The notes below the pieces were generated by a model. It saw only the letters and a program-made list of their open reading frames with translations, had not been told where the DNA came from and made no database searches. A DNA stretch of 64,000 nt from Bilabrum cf. latius (taxonomy: Eukaryota > Bigyra: Bicosoecida > Bigyra > Bicosoecida), in NCBI GenBank assembly GCA_965178125.1, contig OZ237776.1, forward strand, positions 186,001-250,000, given 5' to 3'. This document shows, one piece after another, positions 22,548-35,100 of this stretch. The stretch's first letter is position 1, and every line of letters starts with the position of its first letter. The translations under genes were made by a program, and so were the position numbers.

Positions 22548-25500
22548 ATGGGGCTATCTATCATCTTCACCGATTATTGTACAAAGTGGCCTATGGACTG
22601 GCGAGAATACGTGTATTTCGGTGTTATATGCTTTGGGGGTATTTCATTTACGCTGCTGGGGTTTATAGACCCGTGGATCGAAGCCGGCGGGGCCGATGAC
22701 ACAAACGTACCAGGTGACCTTCGGAGCATACGGACGGGCACAGGTAGTATTATTGCAATGCTTGGGGTGTTTACCATGTGTATGGCAGTCCTGTGGCCGA
22801 ATAGTAGGACTCAGCTCTATCTTGTCGCTGCCACAGCCGTGAACTTTGGGGTGAGCAAGGTATACGTTGCTGCGTCATGCGGACCCGTCATGCTTCCAGT
22901 CGCCGTGTCGTATTACTGCTACACAAAGTATCGCAGTGTGCCATTCCAATGATTCAACTCGGGGAAGGTGTTTCCTCGATTCGTGTCTCTGATGATGGCG
23001 ACACCGTGCTGTCCCAGAGGTACCTCTACATCGGGTCTCTCGCGATGGCGACTGCGGTCGACATAACCATTGCGGTACGGGTACGCAACCATAGGCTCGT
23101 TTGTTCAGCTGTCATTGCAGTAGTGCTAGGTGCGCTATGCTTAATGATCGCGTATTCATCGAACGAGGTGGTCGGATTCCTGACAGGAGTCCTTTCCTTG
23201 GTTGTATATCCCCTTGCAGTTTGCATAATTCTTGCTGAGCTGTATCCAGGTCTTCAGATGGATCTCTGGGTGGATACGTGGGGTTCGTGCGGTTCGATGC
23301 GCGACCCACAAGGTGGAGGCGAGACCTTTGCCTGCCTCTGTGGGCGGATCTGCACGCCGGCATTCTGGATATGCCTATCTTGCTGCGGGGGTCAAGCAGT
23401 CTCTTCCAAACACTCATCGCAATTGTACTGCTGCGAATCAGTTGGCGCGAGGCAGAACAGAGTCCATGCTGCAGAAGAGGCAGCCGCTAAGGGGACTGGC
23501 AGCCCCCGGCGCGGTGGTCCGGGGGGTCGCAACGACGTGGCCAAGCAAGATATGGTCGCGCTTTCGCCTCCCAACACGAACGCCATGTCCCGGCCCGGAG
23601 CCGAGCATAGCACGGGCTCCGCCACCCCGGTTGGCCAAACGGACGACAATATAGGAGTGTAGAGATATATCATCATGGGGATCGTCCTCTGCGGCTTTGT
23701 CTACGTCTTCAATTACGTCCTGGTCCGGTGGGCGCGAGTCGGTGAAAAATCATCGAGGTTCGTGCTAGTGGCGGCTGACTGCGCTGTGGTGCTGCTCCGC
23801 TGCGCACTGGCTCTCTCCGTCGTGCACAATGACGTCATGAAGGTGGCCAAACAAGCCGCCGAGTCGCAGAAGTGGAAGCGAGAAGCCGCTGATGCCCGCC
23901 TCAGCACCATCCAGCAGTTCACCAGGTACATCTTCCACGAGGCCCGGGTGCCTCTTCAGGCGGTGTCGCTGTCGGTGCAGGAGCTGCAGCAAAGCCTCAA
24001 GGAGATCGGAGAGCACAGGAATGCGCTTAAACAGGTTCTACGGGGCATGCACGATAAAGCCGAAGACTAGGAAAGCGATAGCCTCGAGCGGCCGGTGACC
24101 CGTGGCGACACTGCTGACGGGAACTCTCTGTCCCGGCTTGCGGCACTGCACAGCAAGCTCAAGGCATCTGTGCTGGACGCCAATGACGTGCTCCGGTCCC
24201 AGCAGGAAGGGTGCAAGGGACTGCAGTGCATCTTCGACGACGTGCTCGAGGCCCAGCGCATCGAGCAGGGCAGGCTCAGGCTAAGGGACGAGGTGGTGGA
24301 CGTGCGGAAGCTGCTGTCTGACATGGTGTCTACATTCCATCGCACGGCTGACCACAATGGGCTGGATCTCGATGCACATGCAGCACAGGACGTGCCTTCT
24401 CACATTCGCGGCGACCCGGTGCGAATCAAGCAGGTGCTCGCCAATCTGGTGTCAAACGCGCTGAAATTCACTCCAAGGGGGGGCAACGTCGCCATCTCAT
24501 TGTGTGTTGCGAGATTCCTGTCATTTGCCGGGGAGGAAAGCCAAATGGTCCGACAACACCGCGATTGCTTAACCTCGTGGGCGTTGGAGAAGAAAATTGC
24601 TGCCGACGATGCAGCTCCAGACTCACGATCGAAATAGTCTGCGTGCGATGAACCCGCAGGTAGTCGTACGCGAGAGCAAGGTGCCCCTCCCGAGGGGGGA
24701 GGTGCTACCCCAACCCCCTGCCGTGATGATGATGATGATGATGCTGTTGGCCGGGGAGGTCGGCTTATCGTCACGAGCCCAGGTAGTATTGTGTTGCTGT
24801 CTGCTAATGTCACCGACTCTGGCTGCGGCATTTCACAAGACGACATCAAACAACTGTTCACACCCAACAAGCAGGCCAGACACGGAGTCGAGTACACGGG
24901 GTCTTCCTCCGGTCTGGGCTTGTACATCTCCCGCGGGATCGCTCGTCAGATGGGGGGCGATCTGGTGGCATCGAGCGAGGGAGAGGGCAAGGGCAGCGTG
25001 TTCACGTTCGAGTTCGAAGCAGCTGTGGGTCGTCCAACAGGACTTGGCATGCGCTCGTCACTAGATGGACCCATCAGAAGCCTCGAGGTATCCAACCCTC
25101 CTAGCATGGCTGCATCAAGACGCCCTTCACAGCTGCAGTTCGAGCCAGTGTCGGTGGCATCTGAAAGCGATCGAGACAGGGCGTCATACACGTCAACGTC
25201 GAGCCATCCCAGGTCTGCTGCCGCTGAAGTCCGCCACGGATCGGGCGCTGCGACTCCCTCGAGCCATAGCAACATTGCAAAAGGATTCGGGAGGTACAGA
25301 AGCGCGAGCCAGCACGAGCATGTTGTTGGAATCAGCCGTGCCAGCGGTCTTGATGAGGGCATGGATGCTACAAATGCTCTTATGCCCGCCTCTTCGGCTG
25401 GCCTGCAGTCTGCGTCAACTCAGCGGAGGTCGGAGGATCCAGGCACTGTGTTTGGGAGGGCGAGGAAGGTAGCTGCGGGTGGATCCACTGGGCAGCCGCT

Positions 25501-26485
25501 TGAGGATGCAGCGGTTGATCCAGAGAGTGATTCGCGCATCACCATCGGTAAATCAACGCAGCGGCAGCTGAAAGGTGCGTCAACCTCAAAAGGTAGCGGG
25601 CCTTAGCAAGTAGTAGCCGGCGATCGATGGCACACTGACGCAGACGGAGATCCAGATTCACCGGGGCAGCAAGCAGACACATAGGCCGGATTGGCTGGCA
25701 ATGAGCATTTGCAAGGAGCCACTAGCACCAAGTCACCGCCTGCAACACCGAGACCACACAGCAACACTAAGATGATTGCAGCGACGGGATCCATGGGATC
25801 CCCGAAATTTTTGGGTAGATCTGTAATCCCAGAGATTTCGAGTGCAACATCAGCAAAATCTGCAACTGGAGTGGGCGTGAACGTCGGTGTTGCGCCGATG
25901 GGAAGTGGAAAGACAGAGAGAAGTATCAGTGGTGACGGCAGTGGGGCTGATGGCTCTGCAGCTGCAACTAGTGGGGCTGCAGGTACTACCCCGAGACCTG
26001 GGGCCAAAGCAGGGACTGGAGCTACAACGACAGCGAAAGCCCCTGGCAAAGGTATGGCTATTGCTGACTATGATCGACAAGAAGGCGCCCTCAAGGCGTG
26101 GTGCCTCATCGTGGATGACGTGCCCACCAACAGGAAACTGCTAGCCAGGGGCATGCGCAGGCTCGGATACACCGTGCACCAGGCCAAGGACGGGCAGAAG
26201 GCAGTGGAGGCGTGCCGGGCCCGGGCCTTGGAGGCGGGGCCGGGGATGGAGTGCCTGGGCCTGATCACGATGGATAAGTCGATGCCAGTGATGGACGGCG
26301 TGGAGGCGACGCGGTCGATCCGCGGTGAGTTCGGGTCTCGGTTCTTGATTGTGGGCTTGACGGGGGATGCGCTTGGCGAGGACCTAGTTTCTTTCAAGGC
26401 GGAGGGGCTCAACGAAGTGCTGAGCAAGCCTGCGAGCGCGAAGGAAGTGCATGGAACAGCCGTTATTTGCTGCTCAAGATCCTGA
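22548..26485 (+). CDS. Hybrid sensor histidine kinase 1
   Basis: Membrane hybrid kinase that should autophosphorylate a His and pass phosphate to its own receiver. Two exons (22548-22850, 22937-26485; 1,283 residues) end in TGA, with TAG read as Gln at 23660, 24068, 24635, 25604 and 25682. The sensor has about six membrane helices in the first 230 residues, a Cys-rich then disordered linker, and two more helices. Then follow the H box (FTRYIFHEARVPLQ, His about 434), N box (NLVSNALKF, about 603), G1 (DSGCGI), G2 (GLGLYISRGIARQMGG) and, after a long linker, a receiver with VDDVPTNRKL, phospho-Asp in TMDKSMPVMDG (about 1212) and the Lys of LSKPAS. The ligand is unknown. It is convergent with the cupin gene. 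The 22593 ATG is an alternative start. Confidence 0.88.
22851..22936 (+). other. Spliceosomal intron of histidine kinase 1
   Basis: 86 nt, GTGAGC...TATCGCAG, phase 0 after codon 101. It removes a frame break and joins VNFG to CAIPMIQLGEG, matching the paralogues. Confidence 0.85.
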
Positions 26486-26710
26486 CCTAGAGTTGCTGGC
26501 CTGAAAACCCGCGCAATAGATCCAGAATATTCCTGCTTTGTAGATCCTGGATGGTTTGAGCAGAGATTAGACCGGTGAAAAGCCATGGGATATAATTTGC
26601 TGAATTCACTAGTTACAGATCTTACGGCGCAAAGCTAGAAAATAATCAAGTGTACAAACTTGCCTCGGTTCGGCAGGAACCACACAGTTTGGCTCGGAGC
26701 ATCGAACAGC

Positions 26711-29700
26711 TCATACGGCTGCAGCACTGGCAGGGTGGCTCTGCTCGGTGCTGCGCGGGTGACCGCTTGAGGCCTCTGGCTCGTCCAAAGCTGGGTGCGT
26801 CTTGGCGGTCTTGCTCCCGTTTCCGGTAACCTGCCCTTCGCCTCGGCAGTGGAAAACGGCCAGCCCCGCGACCAGCAGCACGACCACTCCGCCCACGAGT
26901 GCAATGCCGATGATGGCGGCGGTGGCCAGCGGCGGGTCATCACCTCCATCTTCATCTTCGATCTGGTCTCCCAGGTCGGGCCGCGTGGCTGGCACGATCC
27001 CATTGTCGATCAGCTGCTGCTCCAGCACCGTCAGGTTGGCCGAAGCTGCCTCAACGGAGGCCTCGAGTGACACCACGGTGGTGCTCAGCTGGCTCACGTT
27101 GGCATCTAGCACGTCGATGACTTCGTCCAGCTCGTCCACCTCTGCCTCCAGCAAAGACTCCTCGGTGGTGTGGTTCCTCTCCGTGGCCTCCTCCATCCCC
27201 TTGTTCCTTGACCGCTCCTCAGAGGCATCAGCGGCCGTGGCAGACGTCTCGACCAGCTCGCGGAATCCAGCGGCAAGCACCTCAATCGTCACATCAGCAG
27301 TGGACTCCAGGTCCTCAACCGCGAGTGTGGCTGACGTCTCGGCCCCGGTGTCGTTGGATACCCAGACGGGCCTCCTGTCCCGCAGCTGTAGAAGGTTCTC
27401 TCGCATCCGAAGAACCGAGCAGACCGACGATGCGTAGTCAACGGACAGGGAGTTGTAGCGGGAGAGAACGTTCTCTGAGAAGTTCTCCGGGAGATTCTCG
27501 TCGGCGAGCGATCCGTTCAACCGAGCTAGCTCAACTGACAGTTCTCCTTTGTAAGACTCAACGGACAGGTACCGACGGTGTAGGCCGGAGACTTGTTTGA
27601 TGAGGCGGTCGATCCAGCTCTGCTGAGTGGGCCGCAGCGACGTGGCGTTCTCGAACTGGGACGGGAGCTTGCGGAACTCAATGGTGCAGTCGACGTCGAT
27701 CGGAGCATCCATCACCTGGCCAGTGCTGTCGATGTCAAGCCCAGCAGTAGACAGCCCGTCAGCGAAGGCCTCGAAGGCGAGCTCGCGCACGTGCGGGCTC
27801 CTGCTGGACATGCCTGGCACCCTGCCCGACTTCTTCTTCTCTTTGGACACCTTCTCGATCTTGCCCTACACCTTGTCGTACTGCTTCTTCTCTTTGGAAC
27901 CTGACCGAGGCCCGCCATCACTGTTGCTGATTCTGTCACCTCCACCTCCACCACCACCACCACCGCCACCGCCACCGCCTTGCATGCGCCTGGCATTCGG
28001 ACCGAAAAGTTCCAATGCGATGTCTCGCTGCGGGCAGTAGTTTCCTGAATTCTCGTCGTTCACGTTGCTGTCCTCTTCCGCGCTCACCATGTTGGTAATA
28101 GTCCTGCGAGCAGCGACTGAGGCATCCAGTCCGCCGGTGTCAATGGAACCCCCGATTGATGCCCCAACCGGCATATCTCCGAATTCGTAGTTACTCTGGA
28201 ACGCCATCGACATCCCGACACCCACTCCAGCGACGGTACCGGAGATGTCCACTTCGTACCCGTCGCCACAGATGGCCGACTTGCTCTCCATCACCCCGAT
28301 GTCGAATCCGGCTTCAACAGCCGGTAGTGCAGCTGCGACGCCCCTGCCCATGCCAATGTAGCAACCCCTATCGCCGCGTTTGTCAAGCCACAGCCCCACA
28401 TCAAACTGATACTACTCTAGGACCGATGTGTACGTAACACCCACTCCCATGGTGAATGCTGGGACTCGCCATCCCGTGAGAAAGCAGGCTTCCACCGTCG
28501 GGAATGATTCCATCAGGTCAATCCAGCACTCGGTGATGGGCGCAACCAGCTCGATACCGTCCCAGATTAGCCCGCAGGTCGCCTCGGTGATGTACTGGTC
28601 TGTAACGATCCTTTGCAGGTCGATAATCCCCTGTGGATCTTCGAGAAGGTCCTTGAGCGCCCGGACCATGCGAAAGGGTGACTGCTGTACCTGGTTCGAG
28701 AAAGCGTACCCCGAACACTGGCCGACCGACTTGAGGTCGTTCACAGACGGCCAAGAGCCGCTCAGCGAAAAACAGGACAGGATCTGCTTTGCCAGCTCAA
28801 CGGCTAGCTCCGCGACGTCGACTCCGAATCCCTCCACTTGGTCCCAAATGTCGGCGAACTCGTTGCACGTCGCCAGGCAATCGTCGTACTGGCTCTCGCA
28901 GGCACCTTCACAGTTCCCGCAGGACTCGTCGCATGATGTCGTGCACTACTCGTCACACCCTCCCACGCAGTTTTCATCGCATGCTAGCGTGCAGCCACCG
29001 TCGCAGTCGGTGGTGCACGCGTCATCGCAGCTTCCGGCCTTGGCACAGCCCGCGTCACATGAGGTGCTGCAGGTGTTGTCACACGATCGCGTGCAGGCCT
29101 TGTCGCACGACTTTACTCCCCACTTGTCACACCCACCGATGCAGCCCTTGTCGCAACCACCAAGGCAGTTCCCGTCACAATCGCTGGTGCACACGCCGGC
29201 GCTGTCGCAACCAGAGACGCAGGTGCCGTCGCAGCTGGTGGTGCATCCGCCGTCGCACCCAGCCGTGCAGCCATCATCACATCCCGCAAAGCACGGCGCA
29301 CCGTCACATCCGCAAGCCTTCGGCTCGAGCTGGCAGAGACCGTTGCAGACGGACCTGGCTGTCCCACACGTGCTGGCGCAGGTGGACGAGAGCCGCCGGG
29401 CCCGACCCAGGCTGCTCGTCTCCTCGGCGATGTGCACGGCCGTGGTCGCAGGTACCTTTTCATGCTGCATCACTTCGTACGGGCTGATGGGACCGGGCTT
29501 GTGGACGATGCTGGACCGGAGTGAAGACCTGAGCGAAGCAGTTGATGCTGCGGCACTGGACGGTGAAGACGAGGATGATGTTGAAGCCCGTGCGCGGGTG
29601 TGCATCGTGGCGAAGAACCTGCGGATCCCAGCGGCAACTGCCATCGGGTCCTTCAGTCGATGGATCAGTGCACGGATCGTTTGCTCCACGGCCTTGTGCG

Positions 29701-31051
29701 AGTCGGTCAGCTGCTGATAGGAGGCGATGTGAGCGGTCGTCTTGAACTCGGTGCGGGAAACGAGCTGCCTGCCGAGCTTCAGGGCTTCACTCTCGATGTG
29801 AGAGAGCACCTGCAGGTGATGCTGCATCAAACCTGAGAGAACACTCCGATCATCACTCGTCACACCATTGCCCTTGGTGCTGGGCTTCGTGCCCGCCAGC
29901 GCGGCCTGAACAGCTGACATGTCCCCTCTCACAGCGGCTCTCTTCACCTTGGCAAGGTCCCACATGGGCAGCAGAGACCGCAGCTGGATCCCCTCCTCCC
30001 CTTGGCTGGCCAGTCGGACTGCCTCGCGAAGTACTGCACTCGTCACACGAAGCTGCCCATTGGGAGACTCGCCGGAAGCGGTTTCGTCGTCGCCCGCGGT
30101 GGAGCCTGCTGCATCGATGATGGCACCTTCGAGGTCCATCCACTGAAGGTTTGTTCGTTCTAATCCGATGGTAAGATGTGCTGATAGACCCGAGCCGGAC
30201 GCCTCGACGGCGGCGTGGATCACCCCCTTGGGCATGTAGAGGAAACCGCCCTGCTTGGTCAAGATCTGCTCGCACTCCATGCCCGGGATGCCGGTCGTCT
30301 CGTTCCACGAGGATCCGCCGTACTGCGTGCATCCTTCTTGTTGGTTCTTGCATGCCTCTGCGATCTCGGCGCGCTCGGCCTGCGACTTGTGCTCGCTCAG
30401 ATCGGGCAGAGGGACGCAAACGGTCCAGCGCTTGCTCCCAATCAGCTGCGTGATCACAGTGTCCCAGCGGTCCGTGTGCGGGTTCAGGGCCACGGAGCCC
30501 GGACCACCGACGTAGAGATTGGAGGATACCGGCATCCCGAAGGTGTCCCGGGCGAGGTGTCTCACATTTCCGAGAAATGGATCCGCGTCGACAACATGCG
30601 CAACGATCGCTCCACCCGCGTCTATGTGCTCCAGCACTTCGTTCGAAGTCGTTCCTGCAGGCCACGCTCGCATGCTACCCTTAACAGAGTATTCCACCGC
30701 ACCTTGGCGCGCAAGAGCGGCGTCCAGCAGTTCCTTGAGGGCACCCTTGTCGAAGTTGAAGGGCGTGCTCGTTGAATCGGTTTCCGCGGTTTCCTCGACT
30801 TTTAGGAAAGTCTGACCATCTGCGACCTTGGAGGATTGCGTCGAGGACGCGAACGCAATCTGTCGGGATATATCGTTCTCGAAAAAGGCATGCGCATCCA
30901 TGTTTGGTGCAATCTGTCCAAACAGGCCTTGCTTGTCTAGGGGGCCTACCCCTTCCGTCAGACGGGGAGTGGCTGACGTATGCGACGCGCCCGTAGACAG
31001 TCCCGCAGCGTAAGCCAGTGATGCAATTGCAACAGAGCTTAACATTTTCAT
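26711..31051 (-). CDS. Membrane-anchored cupin/JmjC-like protein with Cys-rich repeats
   Basis: One frame of 1,446 residues from ATG 31051 to TGA 26711, reading TAG as Gln near 28946, 28412 and 27866. The N-terminus MKMLSSVAIASLAYAAG looks like a signal peptide. Residues about 60-300 form a JmjC/cupin domain of the ribosomal-oxygenase type, with Fe(II) ligands NPHTDRWDTV (HxD, near 190) and a distal His in GGFLYMPKGVIHAA (near 280). Next come a helical segment, a Cys-rich region (about 550-720) of CDGxC and CxxxC repeats, a Gly run and a coiled-coil-like Glu-rich stretch. A single membrane helix (AAIIGIALVGGVVVLLVAG, near 1380) precedes a short polar tail. The order predicts a type I membrane protein with the oxygenase outside or in the lumen, which is unusual for this fold. 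Substrate unknown. Confidence 0.75.
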
Positions 31052-32173
31052 TGGCGTGCAGGCAAAGTCAAGACTGATTCTCCGAAGCAAAAAATGTGAG
31101 GAAATAGATCGCAAGATTCGGTCGCTGTTCGCGGTTTCGCAGGCTCCGAGTTCGAGTCCGGTTCCGTTTGCGCGGCGCCTTGGTAGCTGCGAAGCCGACT
31201 TCATATTCTTGATCCCATACATACTCACTTTAACAGCGCCAGCCCATGGGTCAATTCTGCAACTCAGCACAAGTGTGCGTGAGGCTTGCACCTCTGAGGC
31301 TAAGGCCGAGCTTTGGACGCAGCGCTTGGGCAAGTCGACAGGTCGTGTGAGGTCGTGAAGATGAAGGCCATGGATGACTAAAGTAGGTCTGGAACAGGGG
31401 TGACGGTAAGTGGCAGGCACACGCAGGGCAGGATCGTGTGAAGGGGGCCGTGGTACCCGGATCAGTCCAGGAAAGGTATTAGGGGGGATATCGAAACCAG
31501 CAGACCACAGATCAGCCTTGTTCCTTCAACCGTACGTCAAGAGAAAATTTTCCTGCTCACGGTCCCACGGACCCGCTGGGCTTCACGCCGAATCCGGATG
31601 ACAGGTTCGTCACCGGTCCGTCTGAATGCCGTATACCCCTTATATAAGGAATGTACACACCACTTTCCCACTGCACGTCGACTGGCCATATCGCTGCATG
31701 GCTTCCCTGTCACGTTCCCCGCCCAAACATCCTTGTGTGCAGCTCGTGTGCAGCTCCCTGCATCGCCACCTTGGCCCTACCGGATCCTTTCAGCTTGCTC
31801 GCGCCGGTCCTGGCCGACCAGCCGTGCGCCCCATCGGATCTATCCACCCGCCTGTTAGCCCTCTGCGCGCTGCTCGCCTTGCAGCCCGCCGCCACCCGCG
31901 TTTCTCTCCTGCCTGGCATGCGAAGCCCCTTTCCACCCGCTATGTTCTCCCTATTGACACTGCACTATCGTCGCCTGTGCCGGTATCCCCCCCTTGTTCC
32001 TCTCTGCCTCGCCGGCGCCCACCTGAACTTCCGAATCTTCTATGGTCTCCATCGCCTCAATCCTGACGTCCAAACACATAGGCCTATACCAAGAGGATGC
32101 ACTGCATTCCCCCATTCAAATGCAGTTATCGGAAGAATCGACGTCGCGTTGAGCAGCACCATGCAAGCCATCG
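31052..32173. other. No supported gene; cupin-gene promoter and 3' flank of histidine kinase 2
   Basis: Plus-strand frames such as 31651-32280 are compositionally poor and partly mirror the receiver-coding end of kinase 2. A TATATAAGG word lies near 31640. No RNA gene or repeat recognised. Confidence 0.4.
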
Positions 32174-35100
32174 TCAATCTAATGGTGAATTTCCAGCTGT
32201 TGCCGATCGCACTGCACTTATATGCACTTCTTTCGCGCTCGCAGGCTTGCCCAGCACCGCATCCAGCCCCTCCGCCTTGAAAGCCTCCAAGTCCTCGCCC
32301 AAAGCATCCCCCGTCAGGCCCACTATCACGAACCGAGACCCGAACTCTCCACGGATCGACCGCGTCGCCTCCACGCCGTCCATCACTGGCATCGACTTGT
32401 CCATCGTGATCAGGCCCAGGCACTCCACCCCCGGCCCCGCCTCCATGGCCCGGGCCCGGCACGCCTCCACTGCCTTCTGCCCGTCCTTGGCCTGGTGCAC
32501 GGTGTATCCGAGCCTGCGCATGCCCCTGGCAAGCAGCTTCCTGTTGGTGGGCACGTCATCCACGATGAGGCACCACGCCTTGAGGGCGTCAAGGGGCGGG
32601 GGGGCTGGTGCACCACCGTGCGATGCACTTGCTCGCTCCTCGATGGGGCGGCGAACTAGCCCAGAGTAAGGCCCCGTCGCTGTCGGAGCGCTACCAAGTT
32701 GGTCCACCTTGTGAGTCGAGCCAGCGACGTTCGCTTTGGCGACACCAGTTCTGGAAGCACCGGCATCCCACCGCTTTGCAGAGGTAGCATTAGCATCTCT
32801 TGGCATGGCTACCTATGCTGACGTAGCAACTGTTGCGCTCGGTTCTCGCGCCTCAATATCACCGCTCTATGCATCGGCAGCACCGCCACAAGGCAATGCG
32901 CCTGAGGAGTCGCGAACAGCCCCCCAGTTGCTTGGTTCCGTGGCAGCTTGCTGTACACCTTTGCGACTTTCACTTACTGCCGTTCCCGCGGTCAGCGAGC
33001 ATGTGCCTATCTCAATCGAACGAGCGGTAGCTGATCGGCCACCGCGTGTTGAGTCAACCTGCAAACCCTCAGAAACGCGCCTCGTGGTCGTGGACCGCCC
33101 AACCAGTTTCGCACTTGGACCAGGAACCGGGCTGTGGTCAACCAAATTCCCATCATCAGCCGCTTCAGCAACCTCCTGGATGCTGTACAAGCGAGCTGGT
33201 CCACCGCTTGTGCTAGCGCTGCGGTATCTGCCAAACCTATTGGCAATGCTAGTGGATGCTGATGATGACGTACTGTGGCCGGCTTGGGCAGGTGGAGGCA
33301 GTTCTTCTGGGCCACCGGACTTAGAGCTATGCGAGTCAGCAGCAGCAGACGATGGATCGCCACGCCGCGATTGGGACAGCACGGTCACAGGTTGAAACTC
33401 CAGCTAGGAATTCCGCCTTGAACGAAGAGGTGAGTGTAGGTGTGGGTGTGGCAGTGGGTGGCCATTCTCGTCAACAGGCGCGGCTTCAGCTTCTTCAAAT
33501 GATTGATGCAGGAGATCGTGGCCCAAGCCCGCTTCGAACTCGAACGTGAACACGCTGCCCTTGCCCTCCCCCTCGCTCGATGCCACTAGATCGCCCCCCA
33601 TCTGACGAGCGATCCCGCGGGAGATGTAAAGGCCCAGACCGGAGGAAGAGCCCGTGTACTCGACGCCGTGCCTGGCCTGCTTGTAGGGTGTGAAGAGCTG
33701 TTTGATGTCGTCTTGTGCCATGCCGCAGCCAGTGTCGGTGACAGTTGCGACAATGCAGATGTGCGAGCGATCGGCAGCAGCTGTCTCTTGTGGCCTCGGG
33801 GTAGGCGTGTAAGGGTGCTTCTGATGCTAGGCCTAACGCATGTCATCGTTGTTGATTTGGCCGCCGGTGTCCGCTGCAACTTTGGGCTTAGACTCAGGCG
33901 GGCTAGCCTTGCTTTCCGCGGACCCCAAATCTACTTCAATTCCATAAGCTCCCCTGTCAGCAGTAGGAAGCGACTGGGCCTACTTCGAAGTTAAGTGCAC
34001 CGAAACGGTGCCCCCCCTTGGAGTGAATTTCAGCGCGTTTGACACCAGATTTGCGAGCACCTGCTTGATACGCACCGGGTCGCCGCGAATGTGAGAAGGA
34101 ACGTCCTGCGCTGCATGCGCATCGAGATCCAGCCCATTGTGGTCAGCCGTACGATGGAACGTGGACACCATGTCAGACAGCAGCTTCCGCACGTCCACCA
34201 CCTCGTCCCTTAGCCTGAGCCTGCCCTGCTCGATGCGCTGGGCCTCGAGCACGTCGTCGAAGATGCACTGCAGTCCCTTGCACCCTTCCTGCTGGGACCG
34301 GAGCACGTCATTGGCGTCCAGCACCGATGCCTTGAGCTTGCTGTCCAGCGCCACAAGCCGGGACATGGCGACATTACTTTGGCTCTCCCTGGATCCCTAT
34401 TCAGAGCTCTTGGACTGTACGCGAGTTGTCCTACTGCCCCCCTCTTCCACATTCTGCTTGCCGTCCTAGCGCATGTGCAGTAGAACCTCCCTGAGCGCAC
34501 GCCTGTGCTCTCCGATCTCCTTGAGGCTCTCCTGCAGCTCCTGCACCGACAGCGACACCGCCTGAAGAGGCACCCGGGCCTCGTGGAAGATGTACCTGGT
34601 GAACTGCTGGATGGTGCTGAGGCGGGCATCGGCGGCTTCTCGCTTCCACTTCTGCGACTCGGCGGCCTGTTTGGCCACCTTCATGACGTCATTGTGCACG
34701 ACGGAGAGAGCCAGCGCGCAGCGGAGCAGCACGACAGCGCAGTCGGCAATGGCTGTGGCTTGTTCGGATATCTCTCGTTGGAAGCCGAACCATGTGACCC
34801 CGTGGTAGTCGAGAATGTAGACAAATCCCCAAAGCACGAGTCCAACGACTAGAGCGTACTGCACCGGGGTCGTTTCTGATGATGCATACTTTTGTGCGCC
34901 TTGGTTCTGGCTAGCCTCACTTGCGATCGGAACTCCTGCAGTGTTGCTAGCAATTGTGCGACCTCCTTGTGCGCCCGACCGGTCGATAGGGCCCGCAGCA
35001 TCAAGCGCTTCCCGTGCGACTGCGACACTGGTAGTGCCCCTGCCACATAAACACAACTTTGCGTTGCATTCTCTGCCAGGTGCGCACATCCAGAACCGGG

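Noticed and set aside
22548-26485. Kinase cluster as bacterial contamination because of histidine kinases
   Set aside because: Each copy has a GT-AG intron whose removal restores the family alignment. The flanking genes are eukaryotic types and share the same code.
31651-32280. 209-residue plus-strand ORF before kinase 2
   Set aside because: Its 3' part mirrors the receiver domain of kinase 2 and its 5' part has no protein-like pattern.
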